Below, in pieces: positions 35,340-47,160 of a stretch of DNA of 64,000 bases. The translations under genes were made by a program, and so were the position numbers. The notes under the pieces were generated by a model. The model was not told where the DNA came from and did no database searches. It saw only the letters and a program-made list of their open reading frames with translations. Position 1 is the first letter of the stretch. Each line of letters begins with the position of its first letter. The DNA comes from Aquatica leii (taxonomy: Eukaryota > Arthropoda > Insecta > Coleoptera > Lampyridae): assembly GCA_035610365.1 (NCBI GenBank), contig CM069432.1, positions 76,636,520-76,700,519 on the forward strand. The letters are read 5' to 3'.

Positions 35340-36250
35340 TACGGCACCATTTCATAACATCTTGTTTGCTTATTTTGGGGTATGTAATTTTAGAACGTTT
35401 TTGTATTGAGGGCTTAAATTAATGCTTTAGTGGGTCCGATCCCTCTACCTGTAACGTTATCATTGACGTTCGTAACACTTGGAACACCTGTTTTGTCAAA
35501 AAGTTTCCCTGGCTTCAGATCGCTACAGGTTAAGGGGATGTACACCATTTTCTGGAAAGAAATACTGATAAACTGCGAAGTTAATTAGAGGGAAGCTCGG
35601 CGCATACTTTTACGTCAACCATTGTATGCATTAAATCAAATTATTTGTGCTCACACAGTATGTAGCTTTGTGTCAAATTGCATATTATGTTTTAGGTCAG
35701 ACTGGTACGCAATTAGCTAATACCCTACTGGATATTTACAACTGTAAGTATCGCATTTTCTATTTTACTTTGTTGGTCATGTCGATTATTAGAATGACCA
35801 CACGTACTAGATACTAGATTGTATTCACAATTACTATTAAATTTTTTTTGTGTGTCACCTACTTATCGGGTGCGCTTTGATTCTCGATACTTGGATTTTT
35901 GCATTCTCCAAGTTAAACCTAATAAAGTAAAGTTATTCCTTCGTTAAATTTAAAAGTTAGATTGATTCGGGCACGTAGATGTGCGAGTTGTTGTCCCGAC
36001 AAAGGTCGTAACTTAGATTTGATCTGTGATAGCCCATGTAATATTGTTTGCACCGTTTATGTAACTATACTTATATACTGCCTTCGTTTTCAACTACTTC
36101 TGTGATACAATAAATATATATTCTGTGTTATTACTTCTGTCTTATTTCTTCTTTTCTAGCTACGGGTAGAGTTAGACGATCTCTCCCTAATTTAACCCTT
36201 TATCGTCTTCGCGCTTTTTTAGCTTTAATCTATAATTTAGGACCACAAAG
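35340..36250. other. Unassigned segment between gypsy gag and integrase
   Basis: This segment of about 900 bp takes the place where protease to integrase should be. It contains an AATAAA-like CAATAAATATATATTC near 36107-36125 and no ORF. It could be an insertion such as a solo LTR or rearranged LTR sequence; I could not find matching ends. Confidence 0.3.
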
Positions 36251-36369
36251 TCTGCGATTCCTTCTCCGGGAAAACTGTGTTAGCCGTTGCCTCTTTTTTG
36301 TTGTTACAAGAAAACCAGCGTAACATACTTGTTCTAGTTTTTTGGACACTCTTCTCTTGGACAGTGTGG

Positions 36370-37299
36370 TCATACGTGGCCCACTTCTCCGAAATTCCAA
36401 CGCGTCACTTCTCTTCCCCGAGTTATTGGTTCGCGAAATTCACGTTGCACTATTTCTTAGGTGCTTTCTTATGTTTGCACAGGTACTTCTGCAGCACAAC
36501 GGAGTTTATAAAAGCGTTAATGCGTCGCCTATTTCGTCGCCTCAAATTTCAATGCTTGTGTTAAAGCGTCATCCAGTGTCTTAGGTCAAGCTAACTGTAA
36601 AGTTTGCTGGGTTTTGCTGACTCGGAGACCGTCCACAAAGATTTGAATAGCTAATTGGTTCAAGAAGGTATCTGGTGCTGTAAGATACGCAATCCGTGTA
36701 CATCTGGCGATGTCCGCTTCAAACTCTGGAGGATTTTCCGCAGCTTTCTGAACACGATTTTCTATTTAGTCTTGATACATTTGTTGCAAATTTCTAAGTG
36801 CTTCTCCACCTAAGGTCACTACAAAAACCGTCGCATCCTTCTTGTTGTTGTTAGCTATTAGCTAACTATTAGCGGCTTTAAACTGCTTGTTACATGTTGA
36901 CTAATGAGTTATTCATCAAAATTTGAAGGGTGAATCCTAAACTTGTGTGTGATTTTTTCTAGTTTGTCTATTAAATCTTTACTGGTGACACTTCTTTCAC
37001 CATGACAATTAATAATTTTTGTACAGTTTTTCTTATATTTTTTGAAAATTTTTGAACAGCTTTTCTTCCAATTTTCTATAATTTTCTTTCATTTTCTGAA
37101 AATTTTCGAAAAGTTTTTCTTCCATTTTCTGAAAATTATAATCATTATTTCTAATAAGGCTACCAAAATCATTCTCTTCCAAATTATTGCGAAGCCGTTG
37201 CTGTAACACAATTTTAATGAAACTTATTTCTAAATCACATTCTTCAAGTTCTCTTTTTAAATCCGCAACATTTAAATCACAAAGCTTCTTTGTTATCAT
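36370..37299 (-). pseudogene. Ty3/gypsy Gag remnant
   Basis: The open N-terminal part (37299-37033) reads KLCDLNVADLKRELEECDLE and a glutamate-rich coiled coil with three FQKM-x-E repeats, resembling the SAP-like start of insect gypsy Gag. A capsid block at about 36840-36560 reads VTLGGEALRNLQQM, QKAAENPPEFEADIARCTR, TFLNQLAIQIFVDGLR and LAxPKTLDDALTQALKFEA, with stops. A zinc-knuckle-like remnant RWNFGEVGHVxPHCP follows near 36400; its first Cys is lost. Order and motifs match Gag of Ty3/gypsy elements. Confidence 0.75.
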
Positions 37300-37344
37300 T
37301 GTCAGTTTAACAAACTGGTACAGTTATAATTAACTACATAAACA

Positions 37345-37760
37345 AACATATGCACGGAGAGAAATGTTTTCAGATATCATTCGTAAGACGCACAACTTAT
37401 GCGTAATTTAAGCATAAAATACAACTACTACTAGCTATTCATAAATTTATAAACCATCGGTATAATTTGTGAATAGTCATGTTAGCATCTATGATGATTA
37501 TAATTCATAAGTTATGAAGTAAACGATTGCGTTATATATGCGTAATAATCATATCTTTATGAATAATACTCACAAACAATGATCATATTAAGAATAAAAT
37601 TTTAACCAGGTAATCGTAATATGTGATTTAAGTCACATCTATTATGATTATAATTCACATCCAGTAACAAAGTATTTTCATTATGTATGCTTAATAATCA
37701 CATTTTTTTTATGATTATATTTTTTATGATTAATATTCATAAACTCTAATTAAATAAAGA
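37345..37760 (-). repeat. Diverged relative of repeat A, inverted
   Basis: It starts GCACGGAGAGAAAT, the complement of the ATTTCTCTCCGTG end of repeat A, and continues with CATAA/TTATG-rich sequence containing TATGCGTAAT blocks as in repeat A. The interior is strongly diverged and the far end unclear. Confidence 0.4.
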
Positions 37761-38266
37761 AAAACTTTTTAAGCAGCCAATCATTAGTAAAACATATATT
37801 TCGAGTTTCAAAAAATGTTTATTTTTTTACGATGATTACACAATTTTAATGCAGCTATAAGTACACCACCATACTTTTACAACTAAATAATTTAAATAGA
37901 ACACATAATACAAGAACTAATACATAACTAATAACACATAATATCATTATATAATAATACAGATTATTATAAAAATAAAACATTATTCAAATAAATAAAA
38001 CGTAAATAATATAAACAAAACTGAAACAGAACTTGAGCAACAATTAAAAAAAATAATTTTCCAAATTGGTAACCACAAACCTTTTCTTCTATTGCAGTCC
38101 AGATAATTTAACAAAAACGATTTTTATTATTGAAGTTGAAGAACATGAATACAAATAATTTTTGTAATAGGTTTACTTATCATATAGGCAGCAACGTTTA
38201 TCAATACTAAGATCAGAACGTCTTCCGGGTTTGGACCGTGTCAATGTTGTAACCGAAGTTTTCAAC

Positions 38267-38298
38267 GTTTCGCCCACTTTCGTAAGGGGCTTCATCAG
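38267..38298 (-). ncRNA. Hammerhead-like core, left arm
   Basis: On the - strand: CTGATGA (38298-38292), a stem II of GCCC with GGGC closed by CTTACGAAAG-type sequence, then GAAAC (38271-38267) followed by GTT. The ACGT at GAAACGTT is self-complementary and could form stem III only between two molecules, as proposed for Penelope-type hammerheads. Stem I is poor in this arm. Confidence 0.45.
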
Positions 38299-38726
38299 GG
38301 TGTGAGAGAAATCGAAGAACTCAAACAAGCAACCGAAATCTAACTAAAAGTTAGGTAATCAACTTTTGAACCAAGCTAGATTCTAAACTCAGAAAAGATA
38401 AGAAAGAAAACGATAAACTTGGAAAAGCAAACGAAAATCTAACAAAGAACCACTACAGAGTTAGGATTCTAGAATCTGGCTTGGTTCACAAGTTGATTAC
38501 CTACCTCAAAAGTTAGGTAATCAACTTGTAAACCTAGCTAGATTGTAAACTCAGAAAAGGTAAGAAAGAAAACGATAAACTTGAAAAATCAAACGAAAAT
38601 CTAACAAAGAACCATTACAGAGTTAGGTAATCAACTTGTGAACCAAGCCAGATTCTAAACTCTGGCTTGAAAAGTGTTTAGTTAGATTTCGGTTGCTTGT
38701 TTGAGTTCTTCGATTTCTCTGACGCC

Positions 38727-38758
38727 CTGATGAAGCCCCTTACGAAAGTGGGCGAAAC
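38727..38758 (+). ncRNA. Hammerhead-like core, right arm
   Basis: CTGATGA (38727-38733), stem II GCCC/GGGC, and GAAAC (38754-38758) followed by GTT then GGC. If cleavage falls after GTT, the GGC pairs with GCC just before CTGATGA, giving a 3-bp start of stem I. Stem III would have to be intermolecular through ACGT. Confidence 0.45.
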
Positions 38759-41099
38759 GTTGGCAACTTCGGTTACAACATTGACACGGTCCAAACCCGG
38801 AAGACGTTCTTATCTTAGTATAGACTCCGGCCGTGGAAGCCTTCGCTATTACAACGTTTATCAATTCCATTATTTTAAAGTAGGCATCAAAAGTTTATAG
38901 AAAATTATTCTATAAATGCGTAATATTATCCGTTACCAAAGCAAACTAGATTATCGTCATCCTTACTATCTACTACTATGAGAAATAGTGTAAGATAATT
39001 TTGTTTTTAATGCAAAATTATTTCAGTTTGTTTATAACAGTACACACATATCTGCCACTGTTCTCACTTCAGAACTAAAAAACTTCCATGTATCTCCAAT
39101 GCTAACTTTCCATACCTTATTGTCTATTTTCTTACGGCCTTTAGGTTTTACAACTCTTTGCAATACTTTAGTTAAATTATAGCGACGCAAATCTAGAAAT
39201 AAGAAGTATGTGTATTAGAAAATGTAAATAAATAGAAGGTGATCAAAAGTGTTTCAATTTCAATTTAATCTAATTCGTAGCTTTAATATTAATCAAAATA
39301 GCAATAATAAACAGATAACTTTGAACATCTTGTATATCTAATTCTAATTCAAGTTAAAGTGATGGTGAATTTTGTTACTTTTGAGTAATCGTTACTATTC
39401 GTTACTTATACTTTTTGTATTCGTTATTTTAATTCGTTACTTTGATTACTTTGGATACTATGACTACTTTGACAACTGTATGTTTTTGTGGTAATAAATA
39501 TGGGTACCGGAATATAATTCCTTGAATCGTTTCGCGATAGGGATTTGATTACCTTAGACGTATGTGCATAAATGACTAGAACGTGTTGTAAAGTTCTAAT
39601 TTATGTAAACATTTTTGACAGTAGCTGATACCGGAGAAACTTATCATTTTAAATACAAAACAGAACATATGTACAGCTTTTGACAAAAGTAATGTCCCTC
39701 GGACACATAGGCAACCAAAACATCAGGTTCACGATCGTAAACGAAGATTTAAAAAAGATTTAAAAATAAAGACGCATGAAGGACGATTAGATGTTGCGTT
39801 GCGCTAATTTGCAATGGTAGTATTGCTAACTGGCAAAAGTGATTCACAATAACAACTTTGATAAGGTGGGATTTGTATTACCTCTAAGTGACGTAGCATA
39901 GCAAATATATTTACAAAGCTTAAAAAATAGATATTACCTGTATTAGACCAAAAATCTAATTAAATTCAATTCAAAAACGCAAATAATAAATTGCTCTACG
40001 GGATAGATATCTTGTCTTTACTTTAATATTTAACAATTTCATTTTAAGCGGCAATTGTGAATTTTGAATTTGTGACAATAAATTAAAGGCGCATTATATT
40101 TGCATAATTTGATTACGGTTTCCGACAAAATAGATTCTATATGGTCTAATTTATATTACCTTTTTGAGCTGAACAGCCTAGATTGTATATCAATCACTTA
40201 AATTAGCCAAAAGAAAAAAAAGTACTTTGATTTTGAACTAAAAAAATAAAAATTTTATATAAAGGAAATAGCTTGCAGCACCTTTGATAACATAGATAAT
40301 GACCAAAAACGAGATAATTTATTGTTAATACGTTTAAAAATACTTAAAAAACTATTTTATTTCTTATTTGTTTTTACTTACTTTGCAATACACAAAATTT
40401 ATTATTTACTAGTCATTCAATAAATCAGTTTTTTATTTATTTTTTAATAAAGTAAAATATTTTAATGTTTTTTCTATAAATTTAGTTATGTTGTTATTCG
40501 TAATATCGTAGTTGTAAATTTTTATTGTATTACTGAATGCATTCAAAATTATTTTTTTAATTGAAAAAAATCTTTCTTTTTTCAAACTATGTAAATATAT
40601 TCTAAAGTAACATTGCAATAATACAATAAAATCTTCATCCTGTAAAAAAATGATACATTAATTAATGGATTATCAAAAATAATGCATCATTTACAACGCT
40701 GTAATCATTCTCACAATCGTTGCATTTAGATTTGATACCGCTAGATAAATTTATTGTGCTGTATCTTGAGCAAAAATCAGTTGTATCACAAAACATCAAA
40801 GTGCTGACGCGAACTGAGATTAATGCTTATAGAATATACTTTAGCTTTAGCTATATCAATGGAATCGATTGAAGGTTTCTTACCTAAAATGTGAAAAGTG
40901 GTTTATGAGTGTATACGTGTAATTATAAGTGAGAAAGAAAACGTCATAAAATAAAGTTATAGATAAGCGCATACCATACTGACGCCTATCAGTATATCTT
41001 TTTTTTACCTTTTTTGAACTTTCTTTTATTTGTCACTGTTAAAATGTTTTATTTTGAAATAAGTCTCTTAAAACTAGACTTCTGGGAAATCGCTAGTAT

Positions 41100-43245
41100 C
41101 TTTGGAGACCATAGGAAAAATAGTTGCGCTATGGGAGATCGGTGTTCCAGTTACTGAAATAGCAGAGAGGGTTGATTTGCTCTTGGGGTGTAGTTATTTA
41201 ACGAAATAGAAATTTTAATTATTGAACATCATTTAATCTTGCTTTTATGCTTAAAGCGTCGCCATATAAAGTTTGTAGTATAAAATCCGTATTTTTGAAA
41301 TATCTAAAAAGCTAATAATAAAATGCTGTGCTGTTTAGTAACAATCACCCGTTTTTGAGAACACTAGCTTTTTCTGGAAAAACGCTGTATATTTAAAAAT
41401 TATTTCTATTTCGTGTTTCAAGTAGTCATGCCATGATTATCGCTCAACCCTATAAATTGAATGTTGCAGAAAACTAATTTTTCGTAATCCTAGTCCAGTA
41501 TTTAGCGCTCTTTATTTATTATTTAAACTGGACCTGCACATAGAACTTTATTTCTTCCGTTGGTTTTTAAAGAAAAAATGAACGGAATATTATACAAACA
41601 ACCATCTTTACGTGTTCAAACAAAAGGAAGATAAAACACAAAATGTTCTTTAAGATTAAATCTAATTTTTACTTTAGCTAATCCACGTATTTTTATGACG
41701 GAAAATCGTTTATAAATTTCTGATTTTATATATATACATTTCATCACAAACATTTCTTTTTCTCAAAAGCGGAAGTGTGAAAGAAATTTTTGTACTGTTG
41801 TATATGTTTAATAATTGTTTAATAGCTTTTTTCAATAATTGAATAATATATAACAATATGCACGACAAATTTGTTTGGCACGGTGTCCAGCTCACAAAAA
41901 CAAGATTTTTTTATTATATAAACCTATGTAATCAAAGAAATAAACTTAGTTTTTTTCTCAGGAAATAAAACGATCATCGTTTAGTGTTAATTAAGAAATA
42001 CTTTAATAATGAATGCATACAACTAACGCCAGGGCATTGCAAACTATTATTACTTTTTGGGCAATCAATTTCAACTGATTAAGCGTTCATAGCATTGATA
42101 TGAGACAATAATTTGTTAATTTGATGGGAATGATTTACATCAAAGAGTCGATTGTATGCATTGGTTAATATTAATTCATTTATTGAAATAGAATACTTCA
42201 AGATAAAAATTGAGACATTTGCTTATTGCGGGAAATTTTTTGAAATTCCTCAAATATAATAACGACATTTAGGTTTTTATTTGGCGTCATAATCGAATTA
42301 AGGGAAATTGCACTTATATTTTACGACTCCCTTATTTTTTGTAGTCAACGCAAGTTTGGAGATAGATCCAAAGGGAACAAAAGAGAGCCGAAAATAATCG
42401 TCTCTTAGAAACGAGAAAACGTACTGGACGACGCCGGATTTTAAACCATAATAATGAGAACAACATAAGGCAATGTTGCGCAGAAAGACCATTTTGCACG
42501 TCTACCATGATTAGAGATAATCTACAGCTTACTTGGAAATATCAGGACTGAGGTTAGGAAATTACACAGTATTGAAATTCACAGTCGCATTCCTGCCAGA
42601 AAGCCACTGATAACGAAAGAACATGTCCGACGTCGAGCACAATTTTGTCAAGCCAACGCAAGACGAAATTGGCAGCTTGTAATTTTTAGTGACGAAAAAA
42701 CATTTTGCTCTTCGGAAGATTTCCAAAAAACACTGTGGAGAGCAAATAGTACCAGATACAATTTTGAAAATATCCAACCGATAAAACGCATTAGACGTAG
42801 AGGTACAGGTTATTGGAGCTGGATGAGCCAAGCATGTCCGGGGGAGCTTGTCCAAGTAAACTCAGGTTTCCGTCTGAGGAATATGTGTCCATACTAGAAG
42901 ATGTTGTTATCATCGGTTAGGGCAATTTATCCAGAAGGCGAAGTAGTTTTCGTTCAAGGCAACTCTCCCATTCATCGAAGACGAATAGTTCGAGAATGGT
43001 TCGAACAACATCCAGACATACACGTCATAGAGTGGTCAGCCCGGTCTCCAGATCTTAACCCCATCGAAAATCTCTGTACAGCTGCTGTGCGTGAATGGGA
43101 AAATAACATCATGATTTGAAATATAGACCAACTTCTCGCAAATATTATGCGTACTTGGAATACTCTACACCTGAATAATATTGGTAATAATAAGATTGGT
43201 AAATACATGCCTGCTCGCATTCAAGCTTGTATTGAATCCGATTGA
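41100..43245 (+). pseudogene. Tc1-like transposase remnant, split by about 1.15 kb
   Basis: The helix-turn-helix start TIGKIVALWEIGVPVTEIAERV lies at about 41108-41175. The rest resumes near 42350: LLETRKRTGRRRILNHNNENN (GRRR hook), then RIPARKPLITKEHVRRRAQF (42585), LVIFSDEKTFCS (first catalytic Asp, about 42680), GNSPIHRRRIVREWFEQHP and WSARSPDLNPIENLCTAAVREW (third catalytic residue Glu, 42960-43110). The order is that of a Tc1-type DD34E transposase. It has several frameshifts and stops, and an unrelated AT-rich insert of about 1.15 kb (41190-42340). Confidence 0.8.
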
Positions 43246-43292
43246 TACTACACAAAATATTAATTAGCCTTTATTACTTTTCCTTGTTCAAC

Positions 43293-43368
43293 TTAAACAA
43301 AAAATTAACACATTAATATTATGTTTAATTTTTAATGTTAGGGTGTTAATCATTAATTTTTTGTTTAA
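43293..43368. repeat. Small palindromic repeat with perfect 16-bp arms
   Basis: TTAAACAAAAAATTAA (43293-43308) and its exact complement (43353-43368) enclose 44 bp with TTAACACATTAA and GTGTTAATCATTAA blocks. It may be a terminal piece of a MITE. Confidence 0.6.
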
Positions 43369-46300
43369 TTTGCCTTTCTCTTTGCATAGATAGTTATATT
43401 GTTACTTACATTTATATTACATGTCCATAGATAATTGATATGTAATAAAACAATAATAATTTAATTATTAACCAAAATATAAATGAGTTACATTCATATT
43501 CTGATTAATACTTTACACGTAAATTTTTTTGATGCTAATTTCTCTGTTTAGATCAATTTTATAACTAAATATATGAATTAACTACAAATCGCGGGACCAC
43601 GACCATGTCGTGCCAATTACTTTCACATTGATTATCAAATCGCGGTATGATGTATCTGTAATTAAAATATTTTGATTATCTCATTTCCATACTATTTCAA
43701 TCTTCCATAAACTATTAATGTCATGTATGGAGTATCATTGATAAACGTAAACTTGTAGTTTGTTTTAAACGTTTCATAACCAGCTTATCGATATTACATT
43801 CAATTATCTTCTCTTATATGAAAAGTAACTTGATTATATTTATACACCACAATTATGTAACTTTCATCTGTTATCCTTAACTACCTAAATTTTTACAATT
43901 TAGCCATAATATATTTAAGCCAAAGGATGGCATTTGTCAGGCCAAATTAGTGACTGCATGTTAATATTTCGATCTTCAATTAGCCAATTATGTGAGAGGT
44001 TGGTGACATTTGTCAGTTTATTTCTTATCTTCAGTTTAAGTCATTTCTACAATTTAGTGCAATAGGGAATTCAATCAACTTTCATATTACGAATTGTATA
44101 TTTAATAAATAAGTTGTAATTTTTAGTATAACTTAAATATGGTTACATGTTATATTGCATATATTGTTCATATTACCTTTCATTCCTGCAGAAACATCTT
44201 TTCTGTAAGTTCACTTTACGTAGTTTATTCATCTTAGTTAAATTAATATTTTTTCTTTACATTATGTTTCTCTTTTTGACTGCGATCTATTTTAATAAAA
44301 CGATTACATATTTATTCTAAGCCGATTGTCGTTTATGTGATAAATTATTTTTTATGCGCAAACATCTATTTGTATATCTTAATCATCTCAATGCCTTGCA
44401 TAACTATAAATTGTACTTATTGCTTTTAAAATAAAAAATATGTTAGTAACTTCATGTAATAAATAATTACACTGTGTGAAGAAACCACTGTTCAAATTTC
44501 AAACCTTTATGTAACTTAAAGTTGACTGCTTTAACGTCACAATTTTTTTAGTACAACGTAATTAAAAACAAATGAGGAATAAAACTGTTTTAAATATAGT
44601 AAACAGACAAAGATGAAGAATATAATATTTTATTTGAGAGTTATTAAGAATAAAGTCTTCTATTTTTGGTCATTATTGGTAATGTGTCTATCTAATTCCT
44701 TTATATAATAAAGTAAATTTATAACATGTAAATCTGCTTTTGGAATGAATTGACCATTCTGTTTAAATTGCATGAATCAGTGTCCCAAGTGAGTAAATAC
44801 CTTAAAACTAGAAAAATCTATACAAAATTAAAAATTGGTGTAATACATTAGCGTTCAACCAGTGGCTTTGGTTGCAGTATTGGTAACGCTCCTAGCTATT
44901 TCTGTTTTTTAACAAAATAATATTACCACACACAAAATTTTTTTAGTTCAAAATCAAACTACATTTTTTTCCTTTTGATTAATTTAAATGTTTGATATAG
45001 AATCTAGGCTGTTTAGCTCAAAAGGGTAATGTGAATAGGTAGAAACCGTTTACAATCTATTTTGTTCGAAACCGTATTTAAAGGAAAGTAAATATAAATG
45101 CGCCTTTAATCTATTCTCAAAAATACAAAATTCACAATTGGCGTTTAAAACGAAATTGTATGGTATTAAAAACAAGCTATCTATTTTTCTTACTAATTAT
45201 ACAATAGACTTGTGTAATTTATAATATATAATTATTGTAATATTGTCGCCCGTTGAGCAATTTAATATTTGCGTTTTTGAATTGAATTGTTAATAGATTC
45301 TTGGTCTAATACACGTAATATCTCGTTTTTTAATGTTTGTAAATATATCTACTATGCTACGTCACGAAGAAGTAATACAAGTTCCACCTTATCAGAGTTA
45401 CTATTGTGAACCACTTTTGTCAGTTAACAAAACTACCTTTTCAAATTAGCGCAACGCAACAACCGTCCTTGTTATTTATAAATCTTCGGTTACGATCGTG
45501 AATGTGATACTTTGGTTGCCTATGTGTCTGATGGACATTACATTTGTCAAAGACTGTACTTTGGATTGTTAGTATTTATTAACGTTTTTGATATTAATTT
45601 TAAGAAATGGAAATACGCACAATTTATAATGTAAAAGCTTCAAAAAATATTTCAAAGTATAAAATTATAAATTTTCGATAATAATCAATTTTGTTTTTTG
45701 CTAAATTTTGAAAAAGATGTTATCCAGAAAATAACAATTAACATTTGTATATGTATGAATACGAATAAGTACACTTATATCTCAAAACGTTGATATTTGG
45801 GTTTTATAAATTGCACAATTTAAGGAATTTAGTTTAAGAAATCTAAGGGAAGAACAGAGATCACTATTATCCGTATAATAATGTGTTTAAAAAGTTAAGG
45901 TTCTGCGTCATTTATGCGCTCTGTATTTAATATTGTCCCTATACAAAATTACAATTCATAAAATGAGTAATGATGTACTATGTGTACGGAGTACAAACGG
46001 GTACTGGTACCGATTTTACAGATGTGAATACTGTAATCGAATGGTACGAATGTAACTATTTAACGAATACTTTGCCTATCGAGTAATCGTTACTTCGGAT
46101 CCTAGCGAGTAACGAGTACTCAAGTAACGAATAGTTACTTATTCTCCATCACTAAATTGCACACATTGAGATAAACGGCAAATTAATTTGGTACACCTCA
46201 TACAAATACATACTTTATAATGTAATTTATTTTCGTTACCTACTAGCTTAAGCAAGAATTATAAATTTGTACGTGAATGTGGTAATATTTGTATCTTATG

Positions 46301-46405
46301 TATATTATATTCGCAGAAAATAATTAATATACAAACATTAGAACTCAAAAAACAGAAATATACGACAATATTACATTTTGCTTACCTTTTTATCAGTTGA
46401 TAAAA

Positions 46406-46992
46406 TCACTTCTTTAGCTGTAGATAGCTATAAACGATGGTAAATACGTTGCTCACCCCCAATGTCCTTTTACGTTGTGGTTTTATCCCGACGAATTTTT
46501 CAAAGCTTATTTTGAATTTCGCGGGTGTTAAACTAACTCAACGTATTTACCATCGTTTATAGCTATCTACAGTTAATTTTAATCACATAGTAAATTTATA
46601 CTATGAGATGCCTCTGCCATCAAACACTTTTGAATAGTAACTTCGTCGTATTTAATTATAAAGCTATAAGGGGCGTCAATGCAATTGTGGGAACAACATT
46701 AGAGTGTATCTCCTACTACTGATGAGCCCCAAAAGGGCAAAACAGCTGTCTAGTAGTTCACTCTGGTGACGTTTACACAATTGCATTGACATTGCTCACC
46801 CCCAATGTCCTTTTACGTTGTGGTTTTATCCCGACGAATTTTTCAAAGCTTATTTTGAATTTCGCAGGTGTTAAACTTACTCAACGTATTTACCATCGTT
46901 TATAGCTATCTACAGTTAATTTTAATCACATAGTAAATTTATACTATGAGATGACTCTGCCGTCAAACACTTTTGAATGGTCACTTCTTTAG
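46406..46992 (+). mobile_element. Retrozyme-like hammerhead element, copy 2, with 12-bp TSD
   Basis: The 563-bp insertion (46418-46980) lies between direct repeats TCACTTCTTTAG at 46406-46417 and 46981-46992. Copy 1 of repeat A has a single TCACTTCTTTAG at this place (236-247), so the unoccupied site is known. The insert is a partial tandem dimer: a segment of about 187 bp (GCTCACCCCCAATGTCC to CAAACACTTTTGAAT) occurs at 46451-46637 and again at 46793-46979, a period of about 343 bp, with the hammerhead between. Its first 34 bp (CTGTAGATAGCTATAAACGA onward) are an inverted copy of 46538-46572, a 5' inversion as seen with target-primed reverse transcription. There is no ORF and no polyA tail. 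Confidence 0.75.
46713..46756 (+). ncRNA. Hammerhead ribozyme, type I, one core base changed
   Basis: In order: stem I CTACTA, CTGATGA (46719-46725), stem II GCCC, loop CAAAA, GGGC, then AAAAC where GAAAC is expected (G12 to A at 46739), minimal stem III (C, loop AGCT, G, U), cleavage base C at 46750, and returning stem I TAGTAG (46751-46756), a perfect 6-bp match. Very short stem III is typical of type I hammerheads in animal retroelements. The G12 change should abolish cleavage. Confidence 0.75.
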
Positions 46993-47160
46993 ATGATGCA
47001 ATGCACAAACCATCTGCGTGGAAACGTTCTGCTGGTTTTGCGGATGTATCATATAAGAAGGTTTGTTCATAACTTAAGATAAAATTATAACTATAGTGAT
47101 AACTAGTAAAATATGAAAACAATTCATAACTTTATTACATTTATAAACCATATTCTTAAT

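Larger units (their letters stand above)
34200..37299 (-). mobile_element. Ty3/gypsy LTR retrotransposon, decayed and internally deleted
   Basis: On the - strand the order is Gag (37299 to about 36370), a gap, the C-terminal part of integrase (about 35324 to 34760) and a macro domain (34690 to 34200). Protease, reverse transcriptase and RNase H are missing, so a large internal deletion, or a replacement by the unassigned 35340-36250 segment, has occurred. LTRs were not identified. Confidence 0.65.
38192..38865. mobile_element. Penelope-like inverted unit with 14-bp target duplication
   Basis: A 646-bp insertion (38206-38851) is bounded by the perfect direct repeat CAACGTTTATCAAT at 38192-38205 and 38852-38865. 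Its two outer parts (about 38206-38345 and 38685-38825) are inverted copies of each other, with CGTCTTCCGGGTTTGGACCG and the CGAAACGTTGxxAACTTCGG segment in common. Its centre holds two direct repeats of about 165 bp (AAAACGATAAACTTG, AACGAAAATCTAACAAAGAACC, AGTTAGGTAATCAACTTGT). Variable-length target duplications and inverted end copies are typical of Penelope-like retroelements, and each arm carries the hammerhead-like motif reported for that class. There is no RT. Confidence 0.65.
39358..46153. mobile_element. 6.8-kb element with long inverted arms (hAT-like ends)
   Basis: The ends are AGTGATGGTGAAT (39358) and the complement of AGTGATGGAGAAT (to 46153). The arms, about 39358-40300 and 44860-46153, are inverted copies over many blocks: GACACATAGGCAACCAAA, GCGTTGCGCTAATTTG, AGCTGAACAGCCTAGATT and AAATAGCT, each with its complement on the other side in reverse order. 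Identity is moderate, so this is old. The right arm is longer by insertions. The first 120 bp of each end is rich in GTTACT/AGTAAC motifs. The centre has no own coding capacity that I can see; it contains a broken Tc1-like copy. AGTGATGG is close to CAGTGATGG hAT termini, but I could not find an 8-bp duplication. Confidence 0.6.
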
